DNA of 64,000 bases from Sediminibacillus albus. GTDB taxonomy: Bacteria > Bacillota > Bacilli > Bacillales > Amphibacillaceae. The notes under the pieces are model-generated. The model was not told where the DNA came from and searched no databases. It saw nothing but the letters and a program-made list of their open reading frames with translations. The stretch lies in NCBI RefSeq assembly GCF_900101125.1, contig NZ_FNFL01000001.1, forward strand, positions 496,001 to 560,000, given 5' to 3'. Positions 9,017-18,552 of the stretch are shown piece after piece (within the stretch, counting starts at the first letter, position 1; every line of letters begins with the position of its first letter). A program made the translations under genes and the position numbers.

Positions 9017-10378
9017 TTAATTAGTAATATGTTCTAGCATTTTTTCGAATTTCATTCCCCTGGATGCTTTCAACAAAACCAAGGTACCTTCTTGTAAATA
9101 GGGTTTTAATTCCGTAACTAATTGGTCCATGGATTCGAAATGATCGACAGCTTCCAGTTCACCTTGCCGCGAGACTGCTTTGGATATTTCTTCTGCATCC
9201 TGGCCAATGGTAAAAAGCACGCTGATTTCTTTTGTAATCACATCTGCTACTTCCCGATGCAGAGATTTAGAATCCTCGCCTAATTCAAAAATGTCCCCTA
9301 ATACTAATATTTTCTTTTGATATGGCTCCATTTGTTTAACCACGTTAATCGAAGCCTTCATAGATGTCGGCGAAGCATTATATGCATCATTTATAACCAT
9401 TGACTGGTTCTTTCCTTGCACAAACTCAAACCGCATGCCAGTTAGCTGTAAATCTGCCAATGATGCCTTAATTTTGTCTTCCGGAATCGCCAGCTTTTTA
9501 CCAATCGATATAGCAAACAAAGCATTCTTAACGTTATGTTCTCCAAGCATATTTAATTCGTATGGTTCTTTCCCATTAAGCAGAAACGATGTTTTATCCG
9601 ATTTCATCTTGATTTTTCCCGCTCTTACGCTATTATCCTCCGTGAAGCCGCAGTCTATTACATTAGCTCTTGCTTTTAACGGAGCAAGCAGTGGTTCGTC
9701 GCCATCTATAAACAGGGTAGACTCTGTATTCATTCCTGCCATGATTTCTGCTTTGGCCTGAGCTATTCCTTCCCGGGACCCTAAATATTCGATATGGGAC
9801 TCACCGATGTTCGTAATTACACCATAATCGGGTTCAGCAATCTTCGATAAAAGTTCAATTTCGCCAAATCCGCTCATTCCCATCTCCAATACAAGCACTT
9901 CTGTCTCTCTTTCCATTGAAAGAATCGTTAACGGCATCCCGATATGATTGTTAAGGTTTCCTTTCGTCCGGTGTGTTCGATAATGGGAAGAAACCACAGA
10001 ACCAATTAAATCTTTGGTAGTTGTTTTTCCGTTGGATCCTGTCACTCCTATTACAATTGGATTTATTTGTTTAAGGTATTCAGCAGCGAGTTTTTGCAAA
10101 GCAGACAGTGTATCTTCTACGAAGAATACCGGAAAATCACTTGGGAGAAAATCGGGAAGCGGCCGGTCTTCAGTCCAGAGTGCTGCTACCGCCCCGTTAT
10201 CAAAAGCGCCTTTGATAAACTCATGTCCGTCAAAATTTTCTCCTGCTATCGGCACAAACAATGATTTATGCGTCTTTACCCGACTGTCGGTTGTCACCTC
10301 GCCAATCGCGATTTCATCTTGGACAGAACCTTTACTATTTTTAAATACTGCCCCCAAGAAATTCGTAGTAAACAACAT
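9017..10378 (-). CDS. murF: UDP-MurNAc-tripeptide-D-alanyl-D-alanine ligase MurF
   Basis: MurF adds the D-Ala-D-Ala dipeptide to complete UDP-MurNAc-pentapeptide. The 453-residue protein has the ATP loop [13 protein letters not shown] (about 110-122), [14 protein letters not shown], and a C-terminal part with [11 protein letters not shown], which distinguishes MurF from MurE and MurD. The ATG start (10376-10378) follows AGGAG. It lies 12 bp after murE and 46 bp before mraY. In B. subtilis murF is not in this cluster but next to ddl, so its position here (the order seen in many other bacteria) is a real layout difference. Confidence 0.95.
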   Translation of the reverse strand: MLFTTNFLGAVFKNSKGSVQDEIAIGEVTTDSRVKTHKSLFVPIAGENFDGHEFIKGAFDNGAVAALWTEDRPLPDFLPSDFPVFFVEDTLSALQKLAAEYLKQINPIVIGVTGSNGKTTTKDLIGSVVSSHYRTHRTKGNLNNHIGMPLTILSMERETEVLVLEMGMSGFGEIELLSKIAEPDYGVITNIGESHIEYLGSREGIAQAKAEIMAGMNTESTLFIDGDEPLLAPLKARANVIDCGFTEDNSVRAGKIKMKSDKTSFLLNGKEPYELNMLGEHNVKNALFAISIGKKLAIPEDKIKASLADLQLTGMRFEFVQGKNQSMVINDAYNASPTSMKASINVVKQMEPYQKKILVLGDIFELGEDSKSLHREVADVITKEISVLFTIGQDAEEISKAVSRQGELEAVDHFESMDQLVTELKPYLQEGTLVLLKASRGMKFEKMLEHITN

Positions 10379-10390
10379 CGATTATTTCTC

Positions 10391-11860
10391 CTAACTGATC
10401 TTATTCTTGATTGCTTCTTCTGCCACCAGCCGGTCATCAAAGTCAAGTGTGTCGCCTTTGATTTGCTGGTATGTTTCATGCCCTTTGCCGGCTATTAAGA
10501 CAATGTCGTCTTTATCAGCCAATTCGACCGCTTGATAAATGGCATCTTTTCTATTTTCTATAACTCTATATTTTTCAGTCTCTATTCCAGTAATCATATC
10601 AGCGATTATTGCATCCGGTTCTTCTGATCTGGGGTTATCTGAAGTGAATATTGATAAATCTGCATACTTTACGGCTGAAGCAGCCATCAGCGGCCGTTTT
10701 GTTTTATCGCGATCTCCTCCACACCCGACTACCACATATACTTTCCCCTTAACAAAAGAACGGATAGTCGACAGGACATTTTCCAGTGAATCCGGAGTAT
10801 GAGCATAGTCGACAATAACTCCGAAAGGCTGGCCAACCGTAACGGGTTCAAAGCGGCCGCTCACACCCGTGGTAGCCTCTAATGCCCTTTTTATCGTATG
10901 TAAAGGAATACCCGAGCATAAAGCAGCAGCAGTAGCAGCCAGCATGTTATAAATACTGAATTTTCCCATCAGCTTACTTTTGATAGGGATTTCCTCATCA
11001 GTAGTCTTTAAAATGAAGGTGGCGCCATTTGCGTCAAGATTAACGTCTAAAGCCCTGATATCTGCCTCAGAATCAATTCCATAGGTGACAACCGGCTGGG
11101 AGGTGCTTTTTATTAAACTTTCGTGATGGACATCATCTTGATTAATGACTGCAAACTTCGGCCTTTCACTGTCATATGTGTTACCAAGCTGGGCAAACAA
11201 CAAGCTTTTTGCACGCAAATAATCTTCCATACTAGAGTGATAGTCTAGATGGTCCTGGGAAAGATTGGTAAACACAGCAACGTCAAAGTCACATCCATAC
11301 ACCCTCCCGATGTCGAGAGCATGTGAAGAGACTTCCATGAAGACTGTATCTATATTCCTCTCAAGCATTTGATGAAAGCTCTTTTGCAGAAATAGCGAGT
11401 CAGGGGTCGTATTTTTAACATCAAAGCATTCTTCCCCCATTTTCATCTGAATCGTACCTATTAAGCCTGTGCGATGCTTATGTTCTCTGAAAATAGCTTC
11501 CAATAAGTATGTCACAGACGTTTTTCCGTTAGTGCCTGTTACCCCGATAACATTTAGGCTTTGTGTAGGATATTCAAAATACTTATTGGCTAGAATGGCA
11601 ATCGCCTTCGTTGTATCGTTCACAATTATTACCGGTATCGATACATCTAAAGGCTTTTCAGCTACAATAGCAGCTGCACCTTTGGCTTCTGCTTGACGGG
11701 CATATAAGTGGCCATCAACGGTGAATCCTTTAATACAAATAAACAGGTCACCTTTTTTTACGTTTCTGGAGTCCATCTCTAATCCAGTAATTTCGATTTG
11801 CTCTATACTTTTTGTTTTTTTGTAAATATAAAGGGCCTTGGTAATTTCACTAAGTTTCAT
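10391..11860 (-). CDS. murE: UDP-MurNAc-L-Ala-D-Glu:meso-diaminopimelate ligase MurE
   Basis: MurE adds the third amino acid of the stem peptide. The 489-residue product has the N-terminal UDP-binding domain, the ATP loop GVTGTNGKTSV (about 109-119) and a C-terminal domain with the DNPR motif (in FTSDNPRSEEP). In this family DNPR is the hallmark of enzymes specific for meso-diaminopimelate rather than lysine, so the peptidoglycan is most likely of the A1-gamma type. ATG start with an AGGATG-like ribosome site. It heads the block murE-murF-mraY-murD-spoVE and has its own promoter in the gap after spoVD. Confidence 0.96.
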   Translation of the reverse strand: MKLSEITKALYIYKKTKSIEQIEITGLEMDSRNVKKGDLFICIKGFTVDGHLYARQAEAKGAAAIVAEKPLDVSIPVIIVNDTTKAIAILANKYFEYPTQSLNVIGVTGTNGKTSVTYLLEAIFREHKHRTGLIGTIQMKMGEECFDVKNTTPDSLFLQKSFHQMLERNIDTVFMEVSSHALDIGRVYGCDFDVAVFTNLSQDHLDYHSSMEDYLRAKSLLFAQLGNTYDSERPKFAVINQDDVHHESLIKSTSQPVVTYGIDSEADIRALDVNLDANGATFILKTTDEEIPIKSKLMGKFSIYNMLAATAAALCSGIPLHTIKRALEATTGVSGRFEPVTVGQPFGVIVDYAHTPDSLENVLSTIRSFVKGKVYVVVGCGGDRDKTKRPLMAASAVKYADLSIFTSDNPRSEEPDAIIADMITGIETEKYRVIENRKDAIYQAVELADKDDIVLIAGKGHETYQQIKGDTLDFDDRLVAEEAIKNKIS

Positions 11861-12002
11861 ACATTACACATCCTAACTTTCCACACCAAATTCATTTATG
11901 TTTTTGCCGCTCATTCTTTTTTACTTCCCTGTTTCTCACGTAACTAATCCTTGTTATTTTCCATGCATTTACCTCAGTCACTTCATTGCTTATAAGGACT
12001 CA

Positions 12003-12086
12003 TTATGCGTTTTTTACGCTTCCCCTATACGCTCCAGTCGCTATTAATCGATTTTCCTTCATGTTCTGGCCATACGGGTTGCCCAT
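12003..12086 (-). other. Possible 27-codon leader ORF ahead of murE
   Basis: An ATG at 12084-12086 opens 27 codons (product begins MGNPYGQNMKEN) ending TAA at 12003-12005, inside the roughly 250-nt murE leader. A GGGAAATGGA stretch upstream could be a weak ribosome site. I recognise no homologue. It may be chance; it is listed because it occupies the only non-repetitive part of this leader. Confidence 0.2.
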
Positions 12087-12115
12087 TATTCCATTTCCCA
12101 ATGTTTCATCACTTT

Positions 12116-12124
12116 ATTATAACA
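12116..12124 (-). promoter_or_regulatory. Extended -10 promoter for murE-murF-mraY-murD-spoVE
   Basis: The minus strand reads TGTTATAAT, a perfect -10 hexamer with extended TGn, just downstream of the spoVD stop codon. It would give a leader of about 250 nt before murE. No clear -35 box is visible. The position matches a transcription break between the spoVD and murE genes. Confidence 0.55.
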
Positions 12125-12151
12125 GAAGATTTTTGTTTGAACGATTTCAAA

Positions 12152-14092
12152 TTAATTTTCGTTGGGTTTTTTATCAGATAGAAATATCCGGATTTCTTTT
12201 CCCTGTTCCACTTTCTCACCTGCTTTAGGGGCCTGATCAATAATATAATCTCCCTTTCCTTCCGTTTCAATGGATAAGTTTACCATGTATTCCATTAACT
12301 CGTTTTTGGACATTCCTATTAAGTCAGGAACCTCCACTAAAGGTTGATCCGGCCATTGATATTCCTTCTCCAAGCCATCTTCTCTTCTTTCAACCCCAAG
12401 TGCTCTTAAACTGTCGCCAATGACATTGCCTACTATCGGAGCTGCAACCACACCACCAAATTGGACGGTATCTTTTGGATTATCGATGGCAACATAGACG
12501 ACGATTTCCGGATCGTCTGCCGGAGCGAAACCAATAAAAGAAACTATATGGTTATTACTCATGTACTTTCCATCCTTGCCAACCTTTTGAGCCGTACCAG
12601 TCTTGCCGCCAACACGGTATCCTTCCACATACGCACTTCTTCCTGTCCCTTTAGCTACTACACTTTCCAATGCTTCACGAATTTGTTTTGATGTCTCCTC
12701 TGAAATGACTCTTCTTTGCAAATTCGGCTGGTTTTTTTCGATTACTTTGTTCGTTACTGGATCAATCCATTCATCCGCCAAATAAGGTTCGTATAGGTAA
12801 CCGCCATTTACGGCCGCCGCTACTGCCATTACCTGCTGAATAGGCGTAACAGATACTCCTTGCCCGAATGCTGTTGTAGCCAGTTCAACAGGTCCTACAT
12901 TTTCTGGCTTGAACAATATTCCTTTCCCTTCTCCTTGTAAGTCTATGCCAGTTTTTTTTCCGAATCCGAAATTATCAATATAGGAGAATAATTTCTCTTT
13001 TCCTAGCTTTTCTCCCAAAGAAACGAACCCTGGGTTACAGGAATTTTGCACAACTTCTAAGTAGGTTTGCTGGCCATGGCCGCCGCTTTTCCAGCAATGG
13101 AGATGGGCTCCTCCTACTTCAATGGAGCCGTCATCATAATATTCATCCTCATGTAAATCAACGGCTTTTTCTTCCAGGGCCGCAGCCAATGTAATAATTT
13201 TAAAAGTAGAGCCTGGCTCATACGTACTCCATATCGGTAGATTTTTATTATAAATGCCTGAATCAAAAGCTTGATAATTTTCCGGATCGAACGTTGGTCT
13301 GGAAGACATGCCAAGTACCCCGCCGGTTTTCGGATCGACAGCAATGGCCAAGGCTCCATCCGGGTTATACTTGGAAACAGCCAAATCCAATTCCCGTTCA
13401 ATGATGGTTTGCACTTTAGAATCGATGCTCAGTTTTAAATTGTTGCCATCGACAGGTGGTTGATAGACATCTGCTAAATTGGCCATCCGCTGGCCCTTCG
13501 CATCAGAAAAATATGACAAGCTGCCTTTCTCGCCGCTTAGCATCTCGTCGTAATACAATTCCAAACCCATCAATCCCTGATTATCAATTCCACTGAACCC
13601 TAAAACATGAGACAGGTAGGAACCGTTCGGGTAATGGCGCTTTGAGTCTTCAGCAATATAAACACCCTCTAACCCTAACGCCCTGATTGCTTCTGCCTTT
13701 TCTTCCGAGATTTTTCGTCCGTCAGGATGGAGTCTTACAATATTTTCATTTTTGGTAACTTCCTGGTATGCTTTTTCTTTATCCATTCCCAGGATTTTGG
13801 CCAAGTATCCCGCAGTTTGTTCCGGATCCTTAATTTGCCGCGGAACAAGCATTACTGTTGGTGCTGACACGTTTTCTGCCAGAACTTCGCCGTTCTTGTC
13901 CAATATTTCCCCGCGCTCTGGCTCGAATACAATATCCCGGCTCCACAATTCTTTCGCCTGGCCCATCAGCCAATCCCCCAAGACAAATTGGACATACCCC
14001 AGCCTTATATCGATAATACCGAACACCAAAATCCCCAAAAGAAAAACAGTGACTATTCGTTTTCTCATCGTTACATTGGATACACGTTTCAT
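12152..14092 (-). CDS. spoVD: Stage V sporulation protein D (class B penicillin-binding protein)
   Basis: SpoVD is the sporulation-specific transpeptidase that makes cortex peptidoglycan with SpoVE. The 646-residue protein has an N-terminal signal anchor (about 12-30), a dimerisation domain, and a transpeptidase domain with STFK (Ser295), SCN (351-353) and KTGT (497-500), followed by one PASTA domain (about 583-642). Cys333 and Cys352 correspond to the redox-sensitive pair of B. subtilis SpoVD, which is kept reduced by the thioredoxin-like protein StoA. It lies 80 bp after pbpB. The single PASTA domain and these cysteines separate it from PBP2B. Confidence 0.95.
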   Translation of the reverse strand: MKRVSNVTMRKRIVTVFLLGILVFGIIDIRLGYVQFVLGDWLMGQAKELWSRDIVFEPERGEILDKNGEVLAENVSAPTVMLVPRQIKDPEQTAGYLAKILGMDKEKAYQEVTKNENIVRLHPDGRKISEEKAEAIRALGLEGVYIAEDSKRHYPNGSYLSHVLGFSGIDNQGLMGLELYYDEMLSGEKGSLSYFSDAKGQRMANLADVYQPPVDGNNLKLSIDSKVQTIIERELDLAVSKYNPDGALAIAVDPKTGGVLGMSSRPTFDPENYQAFDSGIYNKNLPIWSTYEPGSTFKIITLAAALEEKAVDLHEDEYYDDGSIEVGGAHLHCWKSGGHGQQTYLEVVQNSCNPGFVSLGEKLGKEKLFSYIDNFGFGKKTGIDLQGEGKGILFKPENVGPVELATTAFGQGVSVTPIQQVMAVAAAVNGGYLYEPYLADEWIDPVTNKVIEKNQPNLQRRVISEETSKQIREALESVVAKGTGRSAYVEGYRVGGKTGTAQKVGKDGKYMSNNHIVSFIGFAPADDPEIVVYVAIDNPKDTVQFGGVVAAPIVGNVIGDSLRALGVERREDGLEKEYQWPDQPLVEVPDLIGMSKNELMEYMVNLSIETEGKGDYIIDQAPKAGEKVEQGKEIRIFLSDKKPNEN

Positions 14093-14172
14093 GATACATC
14101 TCCTTATGACAAAGATATGCTTGTATCCAATATATGAATGGTAGAAAATGAATAGAACACTGCTTCATTGCT

Positions 14173-16383
14173 TTACTCAGGCGGGCTTTCCGAACCGTCA
14201 GTCTCATCTTCCTGCCCTTCATTGCCGCCTTGTTGATTTTCAGGCGGGGAAAACTCGACAACTAAGTAATCTTTCTTTTTCACCTTGCCGCCTTCTTTTA
14301 TGCTTTGTTTCGTGGCAAACCCGCTCCCCATAGTTTCCACTTCTAATTCTAACAGATCACTAAGCTTTAAAACTTCACGCTTTGACCAGCCATTCACATC
14401 TGGCATGGTAGGTTTATCGGTCAAGATTATTATTCTTTCATTAGGAAGCAATTGCTCTCCGGGACTATTGCTAAGCGCTTTAATACTGTCGCCTTCACCT
14501 AGCACAGTTACATCGAACCCTTTCTCCTGCAAACTTTCTTTTGCTTTATTGGCGGACATACCCGTGACATCCGGCATGTCTATCGTTTCTACTTGTTGAC
14601 TATTATCTTGATCCGGATCTATGTTCAAATAATGCAGGCTATTCTCCATGACGTTTTTAAAGATAAAGGAAACAGGAGCGGATCCTTGTTCATTTACATC
14701 TAATTCCGGCTGTTTGACTGATACATACATTACCAGCTCTGGATCTTCTTTGGGTGCCATTCCAAGAAAGGAAAAAATGTAGTTTTCATCTCCTGTTAAA
14801 TAACCGCCATTTTTTGGATCCGGTATTTGGGCTGTACCTGTTTTTCCAGCGACGGAATAATCATTTAAATTATAAATGTTATGACCGGTCCCATTCTCAG
14901 AGGTTATTACCGTCTCCAAGATGTCCCTAACTTCTTCAGCCGTTTCTTTTGAAACTGGGCTTCCTACCGTTTCCGGCTGTTTTTCTTTTACCACCTTGCC
15001 AGTTTCAGAGTCAACAATTTTTGAAATTACATATGGCCTGACCATACTCCCGTCATTGGCAATAGCCGAGGCTGCCATCATTTGCTGAATCGGCGTTACG
15101 GTTGTCCCTTGTCCAAATGAACTGGTCACTTTTTCTATCGGCCAATCGTAAAGGATATGGCCAGCTTGCTCATTAGGAAGGTCAATCCCTGTCGGCTGGT
15201 CAAAATGGAACGCTTTTAAGTATTCAAGAAATTTTTCTGTGCCAAGCTTTTCCCAAACGAGCTTAGCCGCAGCTACGTTAGAGGATCGTTGAATTCCCTC
15301 TTTGTAAGTAATCGGTCCCCAGCCGCCTAAGTGGTGGTCGTTGATCGCCTTGTTCATATCGTCATTTTTATAGCTTCCTGATTTGTATGTTTCCTCCGGG
15401 TTGAAGACCCCTTCTTCAATAGCGGCAGCCAATGTAAAGATCTTCATTGTCGATCCTGGCTCAAATGGGGTGGAAATAATATCATTATACCAGTTGCTGA
15501 CTTCCCCCAGCTTATTAGGATTATAGCTGGGGCGGCTGCTCATCGCCAGCGTCTCTCCAGTCTTCGGATCCATTACAACTGCAGTTATTCTTTCGGGGTT
15601 ATATTGCTCATCAACCTGAGCTATAGCATCCTCCAAAAGAGTCTGGATTTTTTGATCAATAGTAAGATAAACATCTTCGCCATTGTCCGCTTCCTCAATC
15701 ACTTCATCGGGATTTAGCAGTTTGGCATTAAAATTATCGCGCTTATAGGAAATGAAGCCATTCTTTCCACTTAATACGTTATCCATTTCCGCTTCAATAC
15801 CATTTCTGCCAACAAGTACATCGTCTTGTTTTTGCGCTAAACCAATTACATGTGATGCAAAAGTACCATTGGGATAGTAACGTTTGGATTCTTTTTCAAA
15901 GTTTATCCCCGGAATCTGCAATGCTTCAATTTCTTCCTTTGTCTCTTGGGATAAGTCTTTTCCCTGCGCCCCAAATTCGACCTGGAACTTGCCTTCTTCC
16001 TTGCCTCTTTCCAAAATGGCAGCAATCTCAGTGGCTTCCATGTTCAAAAGCGGAGCCAGGCCAGCTGCTGCTTTGTCAATATCCTTTACATGCTTTGGTT
16101 CCTCGAGGCCTTTTGAATATTCCTCATCCAATATGGCGGAAATTTGGTATGTTGCCCGGTCATACGCCAAAGTCATGCCATTCCTATCGAGAATTTTCCC
16201 TCTCTCTGCTTCCAATGTATAGGAATTCGTCCTTTTTTCATCCGCCAATTCCTGCAATGACACACCATCCACTTCACCTGTTCCTTGGATGTAAAGGAAA
16301 CGGCCGGAAATTACCAGGAATACACCGATGAATAATAGTATAAATACCGACGACATGACATGGGTTGTTTTATTTTTTCTCAC
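14173..16383 (-). CDS. pbpB: Penicillin-binding protein 2B (septal transpeptidase)
   Basis: PBP2B is the essential class B transpeptidase of the divisome. The 736-residue product has a signal anchor (about 11-28), a dimerisation domain, and a catalytic domain with STMK (Ser311), SSN (367-369) and KTGT (514-517). Two PASTA domains follow (about 600-657 and 658-718), then a glutamate/glycine-rich tail. Two PASTA repeats and the place directly after ftsL identify it as PBP2B rather than SpoVD. The start ATG is 15 bp after ftsL. Confidence 0.96.
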   Translation of the reverse strand: MRKNKTTHVMSSVFILLFIGVFLVISGRFLYIQGTGEVDGVSLQELADEKRTNSYTLEAERGKILDRNGMTLAYDRATYQISAILDEEYSKGLEEPKHVKDIDKAAAGLAPLLNMEATEIAAILERGKEEGKFQVEFGAQGKDLSQETKEEIEALQIPGINFEKESKRYYPNGTFASHVIGLAQKQDDVLVGRNGIEAEMDNVLSGKNGFISYKRDNFNAKLLNPDEVIEEADNGEDVYLTIDQKIQTLLEDAIAQVDEQYNPERITAVVMDPKTGETLAMSSRPSYNPNKLGEVSNWYNDIISTPFEPGSTMKIFTLAAAIEEGVFNPEETYKSGSYKNDDMNKAINDHHLGGWGPITYKEGIQRSSNVAAAKLVWEKLGTEKFLEYLKAFHFDQPTGIDLPNEQAGHILYDWPIEKVTSSFGQGTTVTPIQQMMAASAIANDGSMVRPYVISKIVDSETGKVVKEKQPETVGSPVSKETAEEVRDILETVITSENGTGHNIYNLNDYSVAGKTGTAQIPDPKNGGYLTGDENYIFSFLGMAPKEDPELVMYVSVKQPELDVNEQGSAPVSFIFKNVMENSLHYLNIDPDQDNSQQVETIDMPDVTGMSANKAKESLQEKGFDVTVLGEGDSIKALSNSPGEQLLPNERIIILTDKPTMPDVNGWSKREVLKLSDLLELEVETMGSGFATKQSIKEGGKVKKKDYLVVEFSPPENQQGGNEGQEDETDGSESPPE

Positions 16384-16398
16384 GCCATATCTCCACCC

Positions 16399-16788
16399 TT
16401 ATCGATTAGCTAATTGGGTTGCCTGTTTTACTTCAGCATTCTGAATTTTCAAGCCGTTATCTTTTGCGATTTCCAAAATTCTATCTGGATTACTAAGCTC
16501 TTTCTTCTTATATTCAAGGTTCTCATTCACTTCCTGCTGACTTTCCACTTGTTTTTCCAACTGCTGTACTTCCCTGTTTAACGCATCGGTTGAACTACTG
16601 AAGGAAACGGAAAAATACAACACTGTCAATACAATGGCACTAAACATAGTATAAAGGAATTTCTCGCCGGTGGAAATCCATTTTTTCTTTTGTACTTTTA
16701 CTTGTCGTTTAGTCTCCGTTGTCGTTTGGGGATTTCCTTCCGTTTGCTGCCAAGATTGCTGCCAATTCTTTAATGGAGAAGTGCTCAT
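16399..16788 (-). CDS. ftsL: Cell division protein FtsL
   Basis: FtsL is a small bitopic divisome protein, the partner of DivIC and DivIB. The 129-residue product has a glutamine/threonine-rich cytoplasmic N-terminus, one transmembrane helix (about 43-63) and a leucine-zipper-like coiled coil (about 70-105) ending in the conserved RILEIAKDNGLKI region. Its start overlaps the rsmH stop by one base. FtsL is poorly conserved at the sequence level, so the assignment rests on this architecture and on position between rsmH and pbpB. Confidence 0.93.
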   Translation of the reverse strand: MSTSPLKNWQQSWQQTEGNPQTTTETKRQVKVQKKKWISTGEKFLYTMFSAIVLTVLYFSVSFSSSTDALNREVQQLEKQVESQQEVNENLEYKKKELSNPDRILEIAKDNGLKIQNAEVKQATQLANR

Positions 16789-17765
16789 TATTTATTCCAC
16801 CCTTCTTGGTAATTATAATCATTTGTCCATGGTTTTAATTTCTCAATAATTCGTAATTTTGCCGATCGAGACCTGCGGTTGACATCCAACTCAGCTTCTT
16901 CCGGCAAAATTGGCTTTCTGTTTATTTGACGAAATGGAGGTTTACTCTCCTCCGGGATAATCGGTATATTCCTTGGGAGTTGAGGAGTAGTACTCCATTT
17001 TTTAAATGCTTGCTTGCACAGCCTGTCCTCCAATGAATGGAAAGTAATCACCGACAAGCGGCCGCCGATATTTATAACGTCAGCCGCTTGGTGCAAGGCA
17101 TCATCAAAAGCATTCAATTCATCATTAACAGCTATTCTGACCGCCTGAAAGATCCTTTTGGCAGGGTGTCCGCCCTTCCTTCTTGCCGGCGCAGGTATGG
17201 CTTCTTTAATGATGTCTACGAGCTCAAACGTCGTTTCAATTGCTGCCGTCTTCCGTCTTTCTTCAATTTTCCTGGCTATTTGTTTGGAGAACTTTTCTTC
17301 CCCATAACGGAAAAAAATCTTGACCAGCTGTTCATAAGGCCATTCATTGATCACTTGATATGCAGTGAAATCCTGCGATTGATCCATACGCATATCCAGT
17401 GCTGCATCGTATTGATAGCTGAATCCCCGCTCTGAATCATCTAATTGCGGGGAAGAAACCCCCAGGTCGAATAAGATTCCATCCACCTGATTTATTTCAT
17501 GTTTAACTAATTCTTCTTTTAAATTACGAAAGTTCGAATGTATGTATTTCACACGGCCACTGTACTTCTCCAGCCGTTTTTGGGCGGCTGCCAATGCCTT
17601 TTGATCCTGGTCGAAGGCTAATAATAAACCATTAGCGCCGAGTTGGCTGACAATCTTTTCAGAATGTCCTCCACCGCCAAGCGTACAATCTACATATGTG
17701 CCATCGGCCTTTACACTCAAACCTTCTACTGCTTCTTCCTTTAATACACTAAAATGTTCAAACAT
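16788..17765 (-). CDS. rsmH: 16S rRNA (cytosine-1402-N4)-methyltransferase RsmH
   Basis: RsmH (MraW) methylates N4 of C1402 in 16S rRNA using S-adenosylmethionine. The 325-residue product has the SAM-binding segment [13 protein letters not shown] (about 24-36), [12 protein letters not shown], and the C-terminal family motifs [15 protein letters not shown] and [11 protein letters not shown]. It is the second gene of the dcw cluster, after mraZ, as in nearly all bacteria. Confidence 0.97.
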   Translation of the reverse strand: MFEHFSVLKEEAVEGLSVKADGTYVDCTLGGGGHSEKIVSQLGANGLLLAFDQDQKALAAAQKRLEKYSGRVKYIHSNFRNLKEELVKHEINQVDGILFDLGVSSPQLDDSERGFSYQYDAALDMRMDQSQDFTAYQVINEWPYEQLVKIFFRYGEEKFSKQIARKIEERRKTAAIETTFELVDIIKEAIPAPARRKGGHPAKRIFQAVRIAVNDELNAFDDALHQAADVINIGGRLSVITFHSLEDRLCKQAFKKWSTTPQLPRNIPIIPEESKPPFRQINRKPILPEEAELDVNRRSRSAKLRIIEKLKPWTNDYNYQEGWNK

Positions 17766-17798
17766 GCTTTCACCTGCTTCAGCTTTGTTTGTTCCTCA

Positions 17799-18230
17799 TT
17801 AAATATCGAAATCCATCATATTCTCTGCTATTTCTGCAAAAGAGTCCTCAGAGGCCTCAAAATAGGTCTCCCATTCACTGTCAGCCCAGAACTCTATTCG
17901 ATTGGAAACACCGATTACTACGCATTCTTTATCCAATCCAGCATATTTTCTCAATGGTGCTGGGATGTTTATTCTTCCCTGCTTATCAACTTCACATTCT
18001 ACTGCTCCAGAAAAGAAAAACCTGGTAAACGCACGGGCATCTTTTTTGGTTAGTGGAAGCTTCTTCAATTTTTCTTCGAGGAGCTGCCATTCGTCCATGG
18101 GATATGCAAATAAACATTTATCAAGTCCACGGGTCAGCACAAAGTTCTCTCCCAGGCCATCTCGGAACTTGGCAGGGACAATTATGCGACCTTTGGTATC
18201 AATATTATGTTGAAATTCACCCATGAACAT
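17799..18230 (-). CDS. mraZ: Transcriptional regulator MraZ
   Basis: MraZ is an AbrB-like, double-barrel DNA-binding protein that represses its own dcw operon. The product is about 143 residues with two repeated domains, each carrying the conserved DxKGR signature ([15 protein letters not shown] and [14 protein letters not shown]). The frame is open to GTG 18245, but I place the start at ATG 18228-18230 (MFMGEF), matching the N-terminus I recall for B. subtilis. The purine-rich GTGGGGGCGG ahead of it is probably both ribosome site and part of a MraZ box. Confidence 0.95.
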   Translation of the reverse strand: MFMGEFQHNIDTKGRIIVPAKFRDGLGENFVLTRGLDKCLFAYPMDEWQLLEEKLKKLPLTKKDARAFTRFFFSGAVECEVDKQGRINIPAPLRKYAGLDKECVVIGVSNRIEFWADSEWETYFEASEDSFAEIAENMMDFDI

Positions 18231-18241
18231 ATAGACCGCCC

Positions 18242-18286
18242 CCACTTTCTAAAATTATCGTACCACATTCCCCCACTATTCACCAC
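18242..18286 (-). promoter_or_regulatory. mraZ promoter with MraZ-box direct repeats
   Basis: Read on the minus strand, GTGG occurs at 18283-18286, 18273-18276 and 18263-18266, exactly 10 bp apart, and again at 18242-18245. Known MraZ sites are direct repeats with 10-bp periodicity upstream of mraZ. The boxes overlap an extended -10 element, TGGTACGAT, so bound MraZ would block transcription. The fourth copy overlaps the mraZ ribosome-binding site. Confidence 0.7.
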
Positions 18287-18407
18287 TTATTTTTCACTGA
18301 AACATAAAATTCTTAAAAAGCTAAATTTAAACAGGTATTCTGCGTTCCCGTTCATCCTTTATTCTGCCAGGGATCTGCTCTTTGTTATCCGGAAAAAAGA
18401 AGAGCAC

Positions 18408-18445
18408 AAAAAAACTTGCCCTTTGGTGGAAAAGGCAAGTTTTTT
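18408..18445 (-). terminator. Intrinsic terminator downstream of bshC
   Basis: AAAACTTGCC (18411-18420) pairs with GGCAAGTTTT (18434-18443), with a T-run on either strand. On the minus strand it closes the bshC transcript and separates it from the mraZ promoter. The rest of the 18246-18552 gap holds the mraZ promoter and no gene that I can see. Confidence 0.8.
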
Positions 18446-18552
18446 ATCATCGCATTCCAGTGACCCTCAGGCTGACAGGCATAAAATGCGTAATATTCAT
18501 TATTTCCTCTTTACTCATTTCTTTTTCATATTTGGTGGGGAGAAGTGGGGGC

